From positions 1,042,752-1,106,751 of the forward strand of contig NW_008709715.1 of NCBI RefSeq assembly GCF_000327385.1: a DNA stretch of 64,000 bases. The letters are read 5' to 3'. The notes under the pieces were generated by a model. The model did no database searches. It was not told the DNA's origin and saw nothing but the letters and a program-made list of their open reading frames with translations. This document shows positions 47,263-59,479 of the stretch, one piece after another. Numbering within the stretch: the first letter of the stretch is position 1; each line of letters opens with the position of its first letter. This DNA is from Lottia gigantea. Taxonomy: Eukaryota; Mollusca; Gastropoda; Lottiidae. Made by a program: the position numbers and the translations under genes.

Positions 47263-47965
47263 CGAGGACGAAACTGGTGCAAGCCGACCACTTTTAGTCG
47301 AAATCACCGTGCTCGCGACTGGGGATGAAATTTCCTCATATTTGAGTATGGAGCGAAGTTGAGACATACCTACCTGACCGACCGAATGAAGGAACGAAAC
47401 AGGAAAAAAACAGATTTTTTTTCGTATGCCCTGCCCTTTTTCGGGGAAGGCGAGGACAAAACTGGTGTTCGCCGACCACTTTTAGTCGATATGAACCGTG
47501 CTCGCGGCGGGAATGAAATTTCCTCGTCTTGTATTTCCTCGTGTGTATGGAGCGAAGTTGAGACTCCAACTTCACCCCGTACCAAATGTCTCTGACCCCG
47601 AATGAAGAAACGGACAATTAAAAAAAAATAAATAAAAATTTTCCTATTCCCTGCCCTTTCTCGGGGAAGGCGAGGACGAAACTGGTGCTCGCCTACATCT
47701 TTTAGTCGAAATTGCCGAGGAAGATGTTTGGTGTCAAGCTAAAATTGGGGTATATCTACTTTTCATAAAATTTCCCTTGCTATAGGAAGGACAGATGGAA
47801 GGTGTCAAGCGAACGTTTAGGTATACCCACTTTTCATAAATTTTCCCTTACTATGGGCGAGACAGTTGGCTGGTCCTCAGTCAATAGAGGTAGAGTGTCA
47901 TTTCGATGGTGCGTGCGAGTCGGATTTCTGCGCGTGCAGTTAATTACCTCCTACGTATCTCTCGG
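47262..47965. repeat. GC-rich repeat block, right copy
   Basis: Segments starting about 47262, 47424 and 47640 match, in the same order and orientation, the three segments at 45395-46135 (offset about 1783 for the middle one). The last shares 'gtgcgagtcggatttctgcg' and 'ctacgtatctct' with the left copy. The two blocks thus flank the reverse LINE fragment as direct repeats. Confidence 0.75.
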
Positions 47966-49036
47966 TCGTCTTCCCTTCCTCTGGGTCTCTTGGTCGTGGG
48001 TACATTGCAGACACATTATTTGGAATAAAGTAAAGGCATCCTTATTCCCTGGTGTACTAAAAATACATTTGCGGTAAACGTTTTGGACAAAAATCTCCAA
48101 ACGGAAAAATATGAAATTCGTATTGGATCATTTATTTTTATTTCCTGACCGTTAATGTCATTTGTAATTTCGAGGTCGTGAAATGAAATTTGGACAAAGC
48201 TGAATTTTGGAAAGAAGAATTATTGCAAAACAAGGACCGATGGAAATTTTTAGGTATAAATTTGTGCATGATTTTGCAAGATTCCATATTTTGTAAAAGA
48301 AAAGAATGATAACTGTAATGGAAAGAATTATAGTAATTGTAGCCAAATAATCATTATATGAAAGGTCGATATTAATTTGTGGTACAGAAGTTGTCGTTAT
48401 TTGATTTTTGAAGTAATCTAAAGATGGAAGAATTTCTCCTAGGTTTGATTTAATGGGATTGGTAAGGAAATAACTTCATAAAGATTAAGTAATGGTGTTT
48501 CACTATTAATAGGCATTTTCAGTGAGATAAAGATTTTATGATAATGGCGTGCGATATAGAAGGTAGAATGTTGATATTAGTAATTGATGTCGTTATGTAA
48601 AAGTTTAAACTTCAGTAAGTAAGGTTTCATTATTATTGGAGTGGTGATCAATGTAGAAAGTAAACCACTTGTCATAGATGATGTGTAATTTAGTTATGAT
48701 AAAGCTTCATTCTATTGAAATAAGATTTTATCATTTATTTTACAAAGTGTTGAAGGACTTGTTCCTCGCCTTGCTGTCGACCTTAACGATTATTTCATAG
48801 ATGAAATAACTGAGCCTAATCAAGCAGCATGTAATTCTCAATGCAGTGATAACTGGGCCGTGACTGCATAACACCCTGGACTGAAAACCTCCCGTCATAG
48901 AGTTCCAGATTCAAAACACTGACTTCAATTCTTGCATCCAATGGTGTGATGTCAAAAAGATTGTGTCTTGGTTATTTTATAGAGCAGGTTAACAAAGCAT
49001 TTTGTCTTTGTTTGTTACACCTGTGCGTTACCACAG

Positions 49037-49185
49037 AATCTCATTAACCAGAAGCCCAAATTACTATGGAGAAAAGCGTTGTCTTCAAAATTGTACATAT
49101 TCGGTGAGCCCTCGGGGTGTTTATTTGGACATCCAGAAATATAAGTTATCTAGCAGTGACGAAGTTTTCCAAGAAAAATGTCAAG
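49037..49185 (+). CDS. Possible exon with a partial CUB-like sequence
   Basis: Open between 'gcgttaccacag' and 'caag|gcaagt', which is a good GC-AG intron donor. It encodes ISLTRSPNYYGEKRCLQNCT then YSVSPRGVYLDIQKYKLSSS. SPNYY and C.....P.G..L.I....L recall the first half of an extracellular CUB domain. Just upstream (48820-48950), NQAACNSQC and DFNSCIQWCDV in separate frames suggest a Cys-rich secreted protein. It may be a gene fragment or an intact small gene. I am unsure. Confidence 0.33.
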
Positions 49186-50700
49186 GCAAGTGCTAATATC
49201 CATGTGTAGCTGCTGGATTTCAATCGACAGGGAAATGTAGAGCATAACGGCGACTTTAAGTCCTGTCTAAGAGCATGTTCCACAGAACAGAAGTTCGGTG
49301 CATCACCGTGTTGAATTACTTGTATGACGGAGGTTATTGTATGATTAACATTCCAAAAAAATCCATTAAATTTTTGAAAACGTCCAGTCAAGTTCCAAAT
49401 AAAAACGCTGAAAAAATATGTAATTAAATTAGATGTATCTGTATATCTTATGTATCAAAATAAAGTTTTCAAGATGCAGATTGAATTTAGCAACATTTCC
49501 TTATTGGTTCAATCCGACTATGATATGGTTCAGGGACATGTTTAGCACAAACGAAATCTCGTTAGTATGATTGATATTCATCACTGTAAACTGTATGCAT
49601 AAAGTTCTTAAGTGTTAACCTTTCTATTTCCTTAAGTATGGCTCCATCTTTTTAACTCATACTTTATTTTGTATATTTATAAACATTTTTAGCATGTTGC
49701 TTAGTTGAGCAGAATGAATACATAAGTATACGCTTATTTTCCATGGTCTCACATGAGTAAATTCCACTTAATGACGTCATGTCAATATATAAGCAGGGGA
49801 AATGGGTTTTATAGCATGAGAAAGAGTCTACTGCTATAACAAATTGTCTTTGGTATGGCTTCCATTGCCATTAATCAGTCATATCACCTTCGGAACTAGA
49901 ATGATGCTATTTACCCTTGAATATTAACTAGAGATCGTATTTTGTTTCAAATGACGCAATATCTACTTTTAGTAGATGGAATATGTCAGAGATACTATAA
50001 CAAAGTGTGTCATCCAGTTCACGTTTCTTTATTTATTAAGTGGTTAATAATGTTATATTTTACAAGTGGTATTATTCGATATTATTGTAGTCTTCTATAA
50101 AAGAAAGTTGTTACCTCCCCTTAAATGTCCACTATAATGATCAGTAATTTCCAAGTGTAACAGTTTAATGTGCTTTACAACACATTCTGAGTAATTTTCA
50201 AACCATCTTACTGGATAAAGATGGTAAAGGCGCTTACATGTATTAGAACATTATTTGATATCTAGCTCAATCGAACACCACAGATCCTAGTTCGACACGT
50301 TGACTCTAAATATTTTAGAGACAGGCCAACAAAGAGAAATATATATATATGTTTTGTTGAATTTTGTTGTTGGCTCCTAATGGAGGGATTCGTCATCCTG
50401 TTGTAAAAGTCCCCCCTCCCCCACACACCTATCAGCAGTATTTCTTTAACAGAGGAATTGATACTAAGCCAATGAAATTTAAAGATCGATCCCATGAGAG
50501 TAATTTAATTATCTATTAGGTATCCAACTGCAACTGTGTATTCGTATTTCTTTCAAAAACAAACATTCCTGAGGATGTGTAAAAAGCACGGAGTTGACAT
50601 CACGTTAAAAAGCAAAACGTACTCTTTACATTCATATTATATAACATAGAAAGCAATAGGATATCGTAGATGCGAGATTCTCGTTTCTTACATCCGAACA
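49186..50700. other. Intergenic, nothing recognised
   Basis: No domain-bearing frame. A C-rich stretch at 50408-50426 and a short TA run near 50340 are the only low-complexity features noted. Confidence 0.5.
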
Positions 50701-50765
50701 GAAAGCGTGCTAAAAATGTCTTTAATTTATTATTTCAGTTGCACCACAAATGTAAATCTGTAAAA

Positions 50766-50941
50766 TCAAAAGCCAATTTTTATTTCTTGGTTATTTTTTA
50801 CATTTTCTTCTTTCTCGTCTGGTTTTCTGACGTAAGATGATTCGTGGTAGATGATCCGTTGAAAATAACAGACGTGTTTCTTCCTTTCAGTCTCCTTACA
50901 GCCCTCGAGTGGTTTCCATACACTAAGAACGGTTCCACCTG
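50766..50941 (-). CDS. Possible terminal exon of an unknown minus-strand gene
   Basis: The acceptor 'catgtgtcttacag' is followed by an open frame: GGTVLSVWKPLEGCKETERK, KHVCYFQRIIYHESSYVRKP, then a charged tail and TGA. The start of the exon is GC-richer than the flanks. A minus-strand AATAAA lies near 50723. I do not recognise a family. Upstream exons would be at higher coordinates. Confidence 0.3.
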
Positions 50942-53120
50942 TAAGACACATGAAACACAGATGTTAAAAGGAAAGAATAAAGGGTATTATGTTGATAGAG
51001 AAGTATCTATATCCGACTGTTGAATATTGTTAAGGTGTGAACAGTATAACTTACACATTATTCTCTTTAATCTCAATATCTTATAATATCTTAAGGCCAA
51101 TTACATAGCTTTCTTTTCTTTACTTGAACATCGTCCTCATTTTTATCTACATCTGGTTAGCTGTCAGCTCACTAGAATAACAGGAAAGTTGAAAAATGCT
51201 TGAAGCTTGCAATTTAATGTTAACTTTGAGTCAGTTACAAAATGAATAGCATAATACTTTCTACACACGCTTGAACTTATGAAGATAGAAAACTCCATTC
51301 AGTATGAAGACAGTATACACAGACGGCCAGGACAGCGGTATTAGCCTACTCTTTTTCGATTTCCATCTCCGAGGAATCTTTAACGTAGGCTACCATTGCG
51401 GTACTGGAAAGACTTGTATAATGGTATAAGAACCACCTAAATACATGGTCACATCATATAATGCCCATAACAATTAAGGAATAAAATGGATACAGTCTGT
51501 AAGATAGTTTGGTATTCAGAACCTTCAAGAGTTAAACGCACTCTCTTAATTCTACTGGCTTATAAATGAGAGTCGAAGAGATTGGAAACTCATATAAATT
51601 GTAGACTGATTAGAAAAAGAACAATGTCAATTAGAATGTAATGTCAAGGAATCAGGTTTTATGTTGTCTCCAATGTGAACTTATTTCTATACAGACTAAG
51701 GTTTATCGTTTCTCTGTATAAAGTAAAGACCAATAAAGATGTAAAAGCGACGAGTATTCTATGACTATTAGTATAATGTTATCATATAAATTAGGAATGA
51801 TAAGTGTCTATCACTACCAGTCTCATGTATCTCCGTTCATCAATAGATTGGGTTTGTTTCTTCACGAGGTGCCAATTCCAGCTTAATTTGTGTATTTGCC
51901 CTATTTTCCGAACATTCACATTCACTGATAATATAATCTGTTTGTTAGAAGCAAAGATGCCCATAATCGACTCAAACGGAGACTTTTAATCCATTTTCAA
52001 GAAATAAAGTGCCCTTTCTTTGAATCTTTAGGTTGATGGGCCAAGGAGGGGCCATATAATTGTAAAGAGAGCAAAACAGCACCAAGCATTAAAAAACTTA
52101 ATGATAAGAAATTTGAAATTTTGCAAATCCGATTCATTTCTAGAAACGCCACTGAATATCTCACCTATGGGTATGATTGTAACCGGAAGTTAACAACCGT
52201 GCCAACAAGCAATGAATCATGCTTCAGATCTGAAAACGACGACTGTGTACAATCTGTGAATAGCTGACTTATTCGCTAATCTGTTTTTTTTAAATTGTTA
52301 TTTCGGCTTGTGATGCAACACCACCTTTGGATATTTCAACCCAGTTCTCATTGTCATTGACACAGGTTTGAGTGGTTGAAATAGAAAATCGAAAACCTTC
52401 ATTTTTCTTCTGATTAGACAAAACACTTAGACTATGGCATCCAATAAGGAAAACTTAGCAAAAGAAGTTGCACCTCGTGTATCTTACAAAACAAGTGAAC
52501 AGCATTGAAGTTTGAGCTAAATGTCAACCAAAGAATGTTCAGAGAGATATATTCCAAAGCATTATATAACATGAAAGCAACAGAGTGGTTATATCAGTTT
52601 ATACTGTCACTGAGCTTTGTGGCATCAACTTAATGTGAACACCTCAAATATACGACTTATACAGCTGCTTGTAGAAATGGACAAATAGGATATTAAAATT
52701 TGAAGATACATTTACGAAAAAAAATAAGGTCTCTTATTCTTCAATGAAAGAGTTTTAAAGAAAATATTAATCATTAATCATGTAAGTCAATTCTACTTAA
52801 ACTGTCATGAGTTTTTGTATTTGGAGGTCTCTTCTCTTCACATCATAAATATAATTTCTTCTAAACAATGAAGTTCTTTTTCTATGTCAAATCTTCTGTT
52901 TTCTCGCCCATATTGTTATAAATCTTGACATTAGTCATCTGGTAAAGCCAAGGCTTAACTTTCTTGTGGGAAGATGACAGATGTACAAACTATGGTTATT
53001 ATAAATGATCATTGTGTGGTCTTCTTGTCTGAATGGTCAATGTCATTTCTTAGGACAAACAAATAACTGCTAATGACTCTTTGTATGACAAAAGATACCT
53101 CATCCTATTCGGAGACCAAT
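50942..53120. other. Intergenic, nothing recognised
   Basis: AT-rich. Short open frames only. No domain, tandem array or terminal repeat seen. Confidence 0.5.
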
Positions 53121-53123
53121 CTG

Positions 53124-53219
53124 GCCTCCCAGTTACTTAGGCGTGATATACGGATGTGTTTCCTTTCACACCGTGACGAAATCTCATCCGTATATCACGT
53201 TTGAGGAACTGGTAGAGGC
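53124..53219. ncRNA. Pre-miRNA-like hairpin
   Basis: Arms 53124-53156 and 53185-53219 form a stem of about 33 bp around a 28-base loop. The inner 15 pairs (CGTGATATACGGATG with CATCCGTATATCACG) are perfect. The outer part has one mismatch, a 2-base bulge and, if transcribed on the plus strand, three G:U pairs. Size and shape fit a microRNA precursor. A foldback DNA element would look the same. No known miRNA seed was recognised. Confidence 0.4.
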
Positions 53220-53565
53220 AGAATTGTTACTTTTGGGATTCCCTAAAGGAAAATTAGCCGTCGTTGATCTTTTACAAGCTGAATTATTTTAAGCACTTGG
53301 TGAATACATCGCCTTTTCAGTCATAAATTTTTTTTATGGTCGAACGAAATGATGATTTGGAATAATTCGAAAGTTACATTTCTCATTAAAATAGCATGTA
53401 AAAATGTGAGAGAAAACATTACTTTATGACTGATCAACTGTTGATGTCCATCAATTCAATGATTTTCTGTATATCAAAACAGCAATTAATCATTCAACAG
53501 AAATATATTAGCATGTAGCCTATCCTTATGATTTGACAGGTTCTGCGTCAGGTGTCATTGAAATG

Positions 53566-53690
53566 CCCAAGGCTGAATGAATTAGTAGGCTTTTGCTCGG
53601 CAATCCAGGTTCGATGCCGGGATAGGTCGAAATAGTATTGTTCAACCCGTTTTCCCCCCGTCAGTGATCCAGATCTAAGGTACTGTCATG
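53566..53690 (+). repeat. Possible tRNA-derived SINE remnant (B box)
   Basis: GGTTCGATGCC at 53608-53618 matches the RNA polymerase III B box GGTTCGANNCC exactly, with flanking bases that can nearly pair as a T arm (CCAGG / CCGGG). No convincing A box lies at the right distance, so at best it is a degraded SINE head. Confidence 0.35.
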
Positions 53691-53699
53691 GAAAAAGTT

Positions 53700-56600
53700 A
53701 CTAATTGTATGGACGGTAAAATACACCTAGACTCCTTGTACCAGAGGTTATGTAAGTAATAGATTTATTTCTGATTGCATTGACAAAATTTCCTCATTTA
53801 TACTGCAATGCGGTACTGTCTTCGTTGGCCACGGACCATAAAATTTAATATTCTTTACTATATTATGCACCCACTTATTTTGTTCAGAAACATTTCGAGT
53901 CATTTTTCAGCATCGACATTAATGGGATGTTAATCAGTTCAGGGTAGACTTTCTGCATGTGACCAGCTACTCCCCCCTTCCCCCTTTGCAATTTCTATTC
54001 TGAGTCAATTTTGTGGTGGTGTGCAAAAGAGATAACAGTGTCAGTATCAATTAAGAATGTGCTGGTAAAACATAGCAGGGCCGTTGGTTCCAGCAATAAA
54101 ACAGGAGGATCTGAAAGATCAAAAAGAAATTTGAACATCAGACTGATCAATGATATAAAATATGAAATTAAGACTTTATATCTCGTGTTTTTTTATGCCA
54201 GCCATCATTAAGTAATAAAATATCCGGCTTCTATTGCAGGTGTCGAAATTAATGATTTTTATAATGTCACATTTACATATAATTGAACGATTCGAATGAT
54301 ATCGTATTTAATTATCATTTTATAGTTCTGATCATTGATCAAACGAATGTTCATGAACAGGAAAATTGCCTTCATTATTTTCTGTAGATTTTTTTCTTCA
54401 CACCAAGTGAAGTGAATGAAAAACGTTGATATGAACTTTTCAGCTTTTAATTGGAGTGGCAATGCGTTGTGCCAAGAAAATGCAATCAGTCATATGCGTA
54501 CCCCTTTTTTATTTAAAGCGAAACTGTGAAGGGACACACTCGGTTGCGCAAAGAGATGAAATCAGTTGAAGCTTTACAAGCTCGGTATCATTATCTAGTC
54601 CTCAGATCTTATATTTTGTTGAGAAAGCTGTACTACGATATCCTTCCAGGGTCCTTCTATTTGGTCACATATAGGACCAGAGTGTTCACGATGCTTTAGG
54701 TGTTAACATATATTCAGTAACCTTATACCATGCTAATATATTGTATATTATTATTATTCCAAAATGTCAGACTCAATAGAATAAATATTGCTTCTCATAA
54801 ACTGTTCTTTACTCGGGCTATTCATTTTAATGACCGAGTTATGGTCTAAAGTACACTATCATCAAAGTGATACCAAATTGCTGATTTTGATAACATTTAC
54901 GCCCAAACGATCATTATGCACATTTGTTCTGGCAATCTAAAGATTTTATTGGTCCTGAGGCAGATTATTACTTCCAATATCTTGCAATACCGAATTCTGG
55001 CATTATGATTTCTATCAATTACTATAGCAACAAAATCGACACATAAAAGAGGAAAATAACGGCGCCAAAGATGGAGGATATCAGGGATATCAATATTCCT
55101 AAAGCTTTACTATCTGACGTCTTGAAGAAGTAGTGAGTATTTATGGTGTGTTTATATCTAGGTATGAATGGTGTAACGGGACTTGATGGTAAATAATTCT
55201 CCTGCCATATTCTTTTATGATGATGAATATTTCTTTAAGTTCATTTCACGGTGGGTTTTTATGGTATATATTTATTATTCGACTTAAAAGTACTATTTAT
55301 AAGTTAATATTTTACATGAGTAGGGAAACACACAACTTCTTCTATTATCATCGACAACTGTATCCTAAGATTGTAGAACTTAAATTTTCTTTATTTTCAT
55401 ATCAAGTTTGAAATGCATGTGACATACTTTCAGAATAACAATGGATAATCTGAGACGTTTTTGCCTTTTTATTTGTAACGGAAGTATTTTAGATTCTTTT
55501 GGCATCAATCCTATTCAAAGCCAAATAGCACTCGTAAGTCCACCATTGTTTTTTTTTTTTTTTTTTTTTTTGAAATTTCAGAAACCCCGTGCAAATGGCG
55601 AAAAAGAAGGTCTATGCGTCTCCGACACAATACCAAAACTAGTCAAAGTCTTTTAAACGCTTTAAATATATATCTTCACCACCCGACATGCTATACGGAT
55701 GTTTTAGAAAACGGTTATCAAGGTCTATCTCTACGTTTTATTGTTTTCATTTTTTGTAGAGAAAGAACTCTAGTGATAATTATGGTTTACAACAAATACA
55801 ATACACATAAATAAACTGTATGATTCCCTTTCATTACCAGTTTGTTTTCTTTCTTTTCTGTGGTAAATGGCCAATACCAGATGACTTTTCCAAATGTTCC
55901 ATGGTTCGTTACCAAGTAAAGCCATTGAAAACCATCACGGGAGGGAACACGGTGCTATAACGGTATTAAATGATATTCCAGTTTAACAGAATTCTTGTCT
56001 AAATAGGATGGAAATTAGCAGAGTTTGATGCCAAATTACAACATAAATTACTGTCACTATTGTTAATGTATTCTAAACTAACGATTACCCACCATCGGCT
56101 GTATAATCCTGTGAAATATAATTAACGATAACTACAGATTTAACTCAATTTGTTCTTATTTTTATTTCTGTAAAATTTTGGGCATTTGAGAGATTTACTA
56201 AAACTTGGCCATCTTGAAGGCTTTCTAAGTGGTACCTAATTCTGAATGAAACTGTTACAAATGCCCAACCAATTGGTGTTTCGACACTTGTTATCTGGAA
56301 TTGAAGGAACATATCGGACGTGAAAGCATAGTGGTCCAAACAGAAGCTACTAGTTTTTCCTTTTCATATACAAAGACTAGAAAATCTCTTCAATAACTCT
56401 AAGAGTATTGTTAATATTTACTAAAATTAATATTCTTGCTTTCTTTCTTACCACAAAAGGTATGGGGAGTGTATACCAAGCTCCGACTTCTGAACATTAA
56501 CAAATTTTACAGGCCATATCTTCATCCTTACAATCGAAATTAGAGAAAACAGGCATGTCGGTTTAAGTTTTTTAATAAAATGTTGAAATGTAAGAATATT

Positions 56601-58400
56601 AGTATGAAAAATAAGATGTATTATAATGTAACTAATAAAGGGCAGGTGAGAAGGTTTATGTTTATAGTTGTAGAAGGTGTAAATCTTTCTATCATCATTT
56701 CACCTATTCTAATTACTTCTATTTGTATACACTAGAGTACGCTACATTATACCCATTATTCTAATATTCAACTCGACTACTTTTTCTCAGACCAGTCAAA
56801 GTAATAAAATAGTTTCTCTCTTGTTTGCTTTTCATACATTCTTTAGAAGGCAGAAAATTTTATGAGCGCGGCTGGTTTTAACGACCTTGCTTAAAACATT
56901 CCTAGCACCTTCTTGCCCATTTCCTATTCTATAAAGGCACACAACTGAAGCGTAATGTATAAATCTTGTTCGCATCGATGATTTTATTACCTCGTTCAGA
57001 ATTGGAGAGAGAAAAAGACTAATATAGTTGATTTCTCATTGCTACAAAATCTAACTCTATAATATCAAGTCTTATCTCTCTATTTCCTCTATCTGTCTTG
57101 CATGAGGTTTTTACCATTTTGGCTGTTGGTAAAACGGATACCCAAATATTTTCGACAAAAAATTCACGAAATAAGGGAGTTCATAAGCAACACTGTAAAA
57201 AATAGAATTTGGCGCTTTTTCTACATTTCGCCAAAATCTTGTTTTGGGTTTTATTTTTCGGTTCGAATCGTTAGTACATGGTTTATTTATTTTATTCCGA
57301 GATGTTCAATACTGAGTCAGAGAGACATTTTACTGGAATTTCAATTCAGACCTGTCAGTGGCAGTTAAAGGCGAAGATCGCTGAAATGCAAAAAAAATTT
57401 AACTTGTAAATGAAAGGTCTAAAGCATTCCTTGTTGTGTGCTATCTTGACCCATTTGATAACAAATTTTGAACTGGATTCTAGATAAATTCATTTGATGC
57501 CTATTGTCTTTTCACAAGCATTTTACCACTTTCAAGTCTTTGAAGGACTTATTATGTTAAGTTGAAATTTTCTTATAGAGAAATCGTGTAAAGATATGAT
57601 CTATAATCTCTTCTAGTTGTTAATGTAAACATTGGTCTAATGTCCAGCTTAATGTTCCCTCATTAGATCCGATTCGTTGCCTTGTTCACGTAGATAAAAG
57701 TAAGCCCCTCTAGTATTGTTATCAAATCTAATTTATAGCCATCTTTACATTGCCTATTATTTCTACAGATGCTCAATATTTTGGTTGAGGTCATCTGGGG
57801 TCAAAAATATGAATTATTTGAACTTCTCATGAGATCTATGAATATAAACAGTGGATTATATTTCATTCATTCATCAATCTATTGTATCTAAGTATGATCA
57901 GTAAATAGATGGTCCCAGTTTTATCACGAACCCAGATTTAACAATGGTTGCCCATCTGAAAGGCAAAGGCCGAGTTTGTGTGTATGAACGGTGGGCCGGA
58001 TTATCACACATATGTTTTATTTAATACAATACTTTTAATACAATACTTTTGTTTAGTTGCCAATTACAATTCTAAAAATTGATGTGGGAGTCTGAAAACA
58101 AGCTAGTCTAATATTTCGGATGTATCAAAAATTCACATTTGATTATGTACAGTGAATTTACATGAAGTATCTATCCATAAAATTGTCTTAGTTATCTATA
58201 GTGAATTTGAAATTTATATTCATTTAATGAAAAATAATTAACCCTGTAATGTACTGATATCTATATACAATGTTGTCTATTCATAACGTAATATTGGTCA
58301 CCTAAAAGCACATGATCATTCAGTACAAGGTCACAAGGTCACCTTAGTTTGTCAACACTCGAAGCCTTCAAACCTCTGTTTTGTTTATTCAGCAACTTCT
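53700..58400. other. Gene-poor AT-rich stretch
   Basis: No recognisable protein family. Minus-strand frame 56145-56339 (TSDMFLQFQITSVETPIGWA) reads like protein and might be an exon, but has no clear donor. Poly-T at 55548-55570. Confidence 0.4.
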
Positions 58401-58407
58401 CATATAA

Positions 58408-58500
58408 AAGTAAGTAAAATTTATTACAAATAGCAATTTTCAATTCATAAGAAGTCAGAGTCAATAAATACCATTTCATTTTCCATGGGTCAATACACAA
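58408..58500 (-). mobile_element. Probable LINE 3' tail, reverse orientation
   Basis: 'aagtaagtaaaatttattac' is the mirror of the TTACTTA/AATAAA tail seen at 41202. Only a short non-coding piece remains. Confidence 0.35.
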
Positions 58501-58524
58501 TTAGTCAATATTTGAATGTTTAAC

Positions 58525-59478
58525 ATAACGTTGCATATTGGCAACATTGGACTTAAGTTGAACATAGTCCACAATGAATCCAACATTGTATAACGACACA
58601 AATTCAAAGCTCGATTGATCTTGATTCAAAATAAAGTAATAGAAGTTAATTATTGAATGTTAAAATTCAAAATTGCCTTATAATACCATAACCACCCACA
58701 CCCCTCCCCTTTTTATTTTGCACATGAACCTAATTTTTACACATAATTCTATACGATTACATATTTCATTGTATATAAATCCTGAACAGATATTATTGGG
58801 GGTTAAAGATTTGTTGGAAGTTCTTGACGCCAATAATAGCGATTAAGAAGAATCAGACTCTGATGACGGAGATGATCTCATAGTTGAAAACGACCTTCAA
58901 CCTAAAGATGCAATAGATATTGATGACGATTCCAGTGATGAGGATGCAGCTACTGGTGGTGAAAACCTTGCCACCCAATCAAAAATTAACTTTACATGGC
59001 GGAGAAGTGCCTTTGAACCAACAGACGCTCTACTTCTAATTAATTGCGTCAGCAGCCAATTACTTGATGTAATCAAATGTTATCATTTTCATCGAATTTT
59101 ATCGTATTTCTAAATTTTATGTTAATATTTTCTATATGTTGAACTTATCAATATTAAAACATTATTATTTAATTACAAAGCATCACTGAGTTTTTGTTTT
59201 TACCATTGGTTGCAATTTTATGGAGATAGCTGATTTTGTCATTTTCGTTTGTGGGTTTTCTCTTTCTGGTATAACTGTCAGTATTTTTTTTTCCATGAGG
59301 CAAGTTGGTCAGGGCCAAGTTTCAGTTCCAACATATCCAGGTGTGATAAAGTCAACATCTACCGATGACAATCAAAATGCGCCTTTATATTATTAAATTA
59401 AAGCGTATTAGGTTAACGACAAAGCATTCTATAATTTTGCAACACTTTTGACCCGATGTTGCATATTTGCAACGTTAT
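58525..59478 (+). mobile_element. Decayed piggyBac-like DNA transposon with matching terminal inverted repeats
   Basis: The left terminus 58525-58550 (ATAACGTTGCATATTGGCAA, then CATTGG) and the right terminus 59453-59478 are inverse complements at 22 of 26 positions. TTAA, the piggyBac target, lies one base outside the left end (58520-58523). No TTAA is kept at the right. Inside, 58787-59110 encodes an acidic stretch and FTWRRSAFEPTD, as at the N-terminus of piggyBac transposases. The catalytic domain is absent, so this is an internally deleted copy of about 0.95 kb. Confidence 0.55.
58787..59110 (+). pseudogene. piggyBac-like transposase N-terminal fragment
   Basis: Plus-strand frame: LLGVKDLLEVLDANNSD, stop (TAA at 58844-58846), then EESDSDDGDDLIVENDLQPK, DAIDIDDDSSDEDAATGG and INFTWRRSAFEPTDALLLIN. 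An acidic Asp/Glu/Ser-rich head followed by W-x(4)-F-x-P is usual at the start of piggyBac-family transposases. The frame ends at TAA 59110-59112 without the DDD domain. Confidence 0.5.
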
Positions 59479-59479
59479 A

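Noticed and set aside
45416-47617. Several open frames of 68-93 codons within the GC-rich blocks
   Set aside because: They occur on both strands and mirror the repeat units. They have no conserved domain and arise because the repeats are GC-rich.
57102-57368. 88-codon plus-strand open frame
   Set aside because: Low-complexity Phe/Ile/Arg-rich translation with no motif or splice context. Probably chance in AT-rich DNA.
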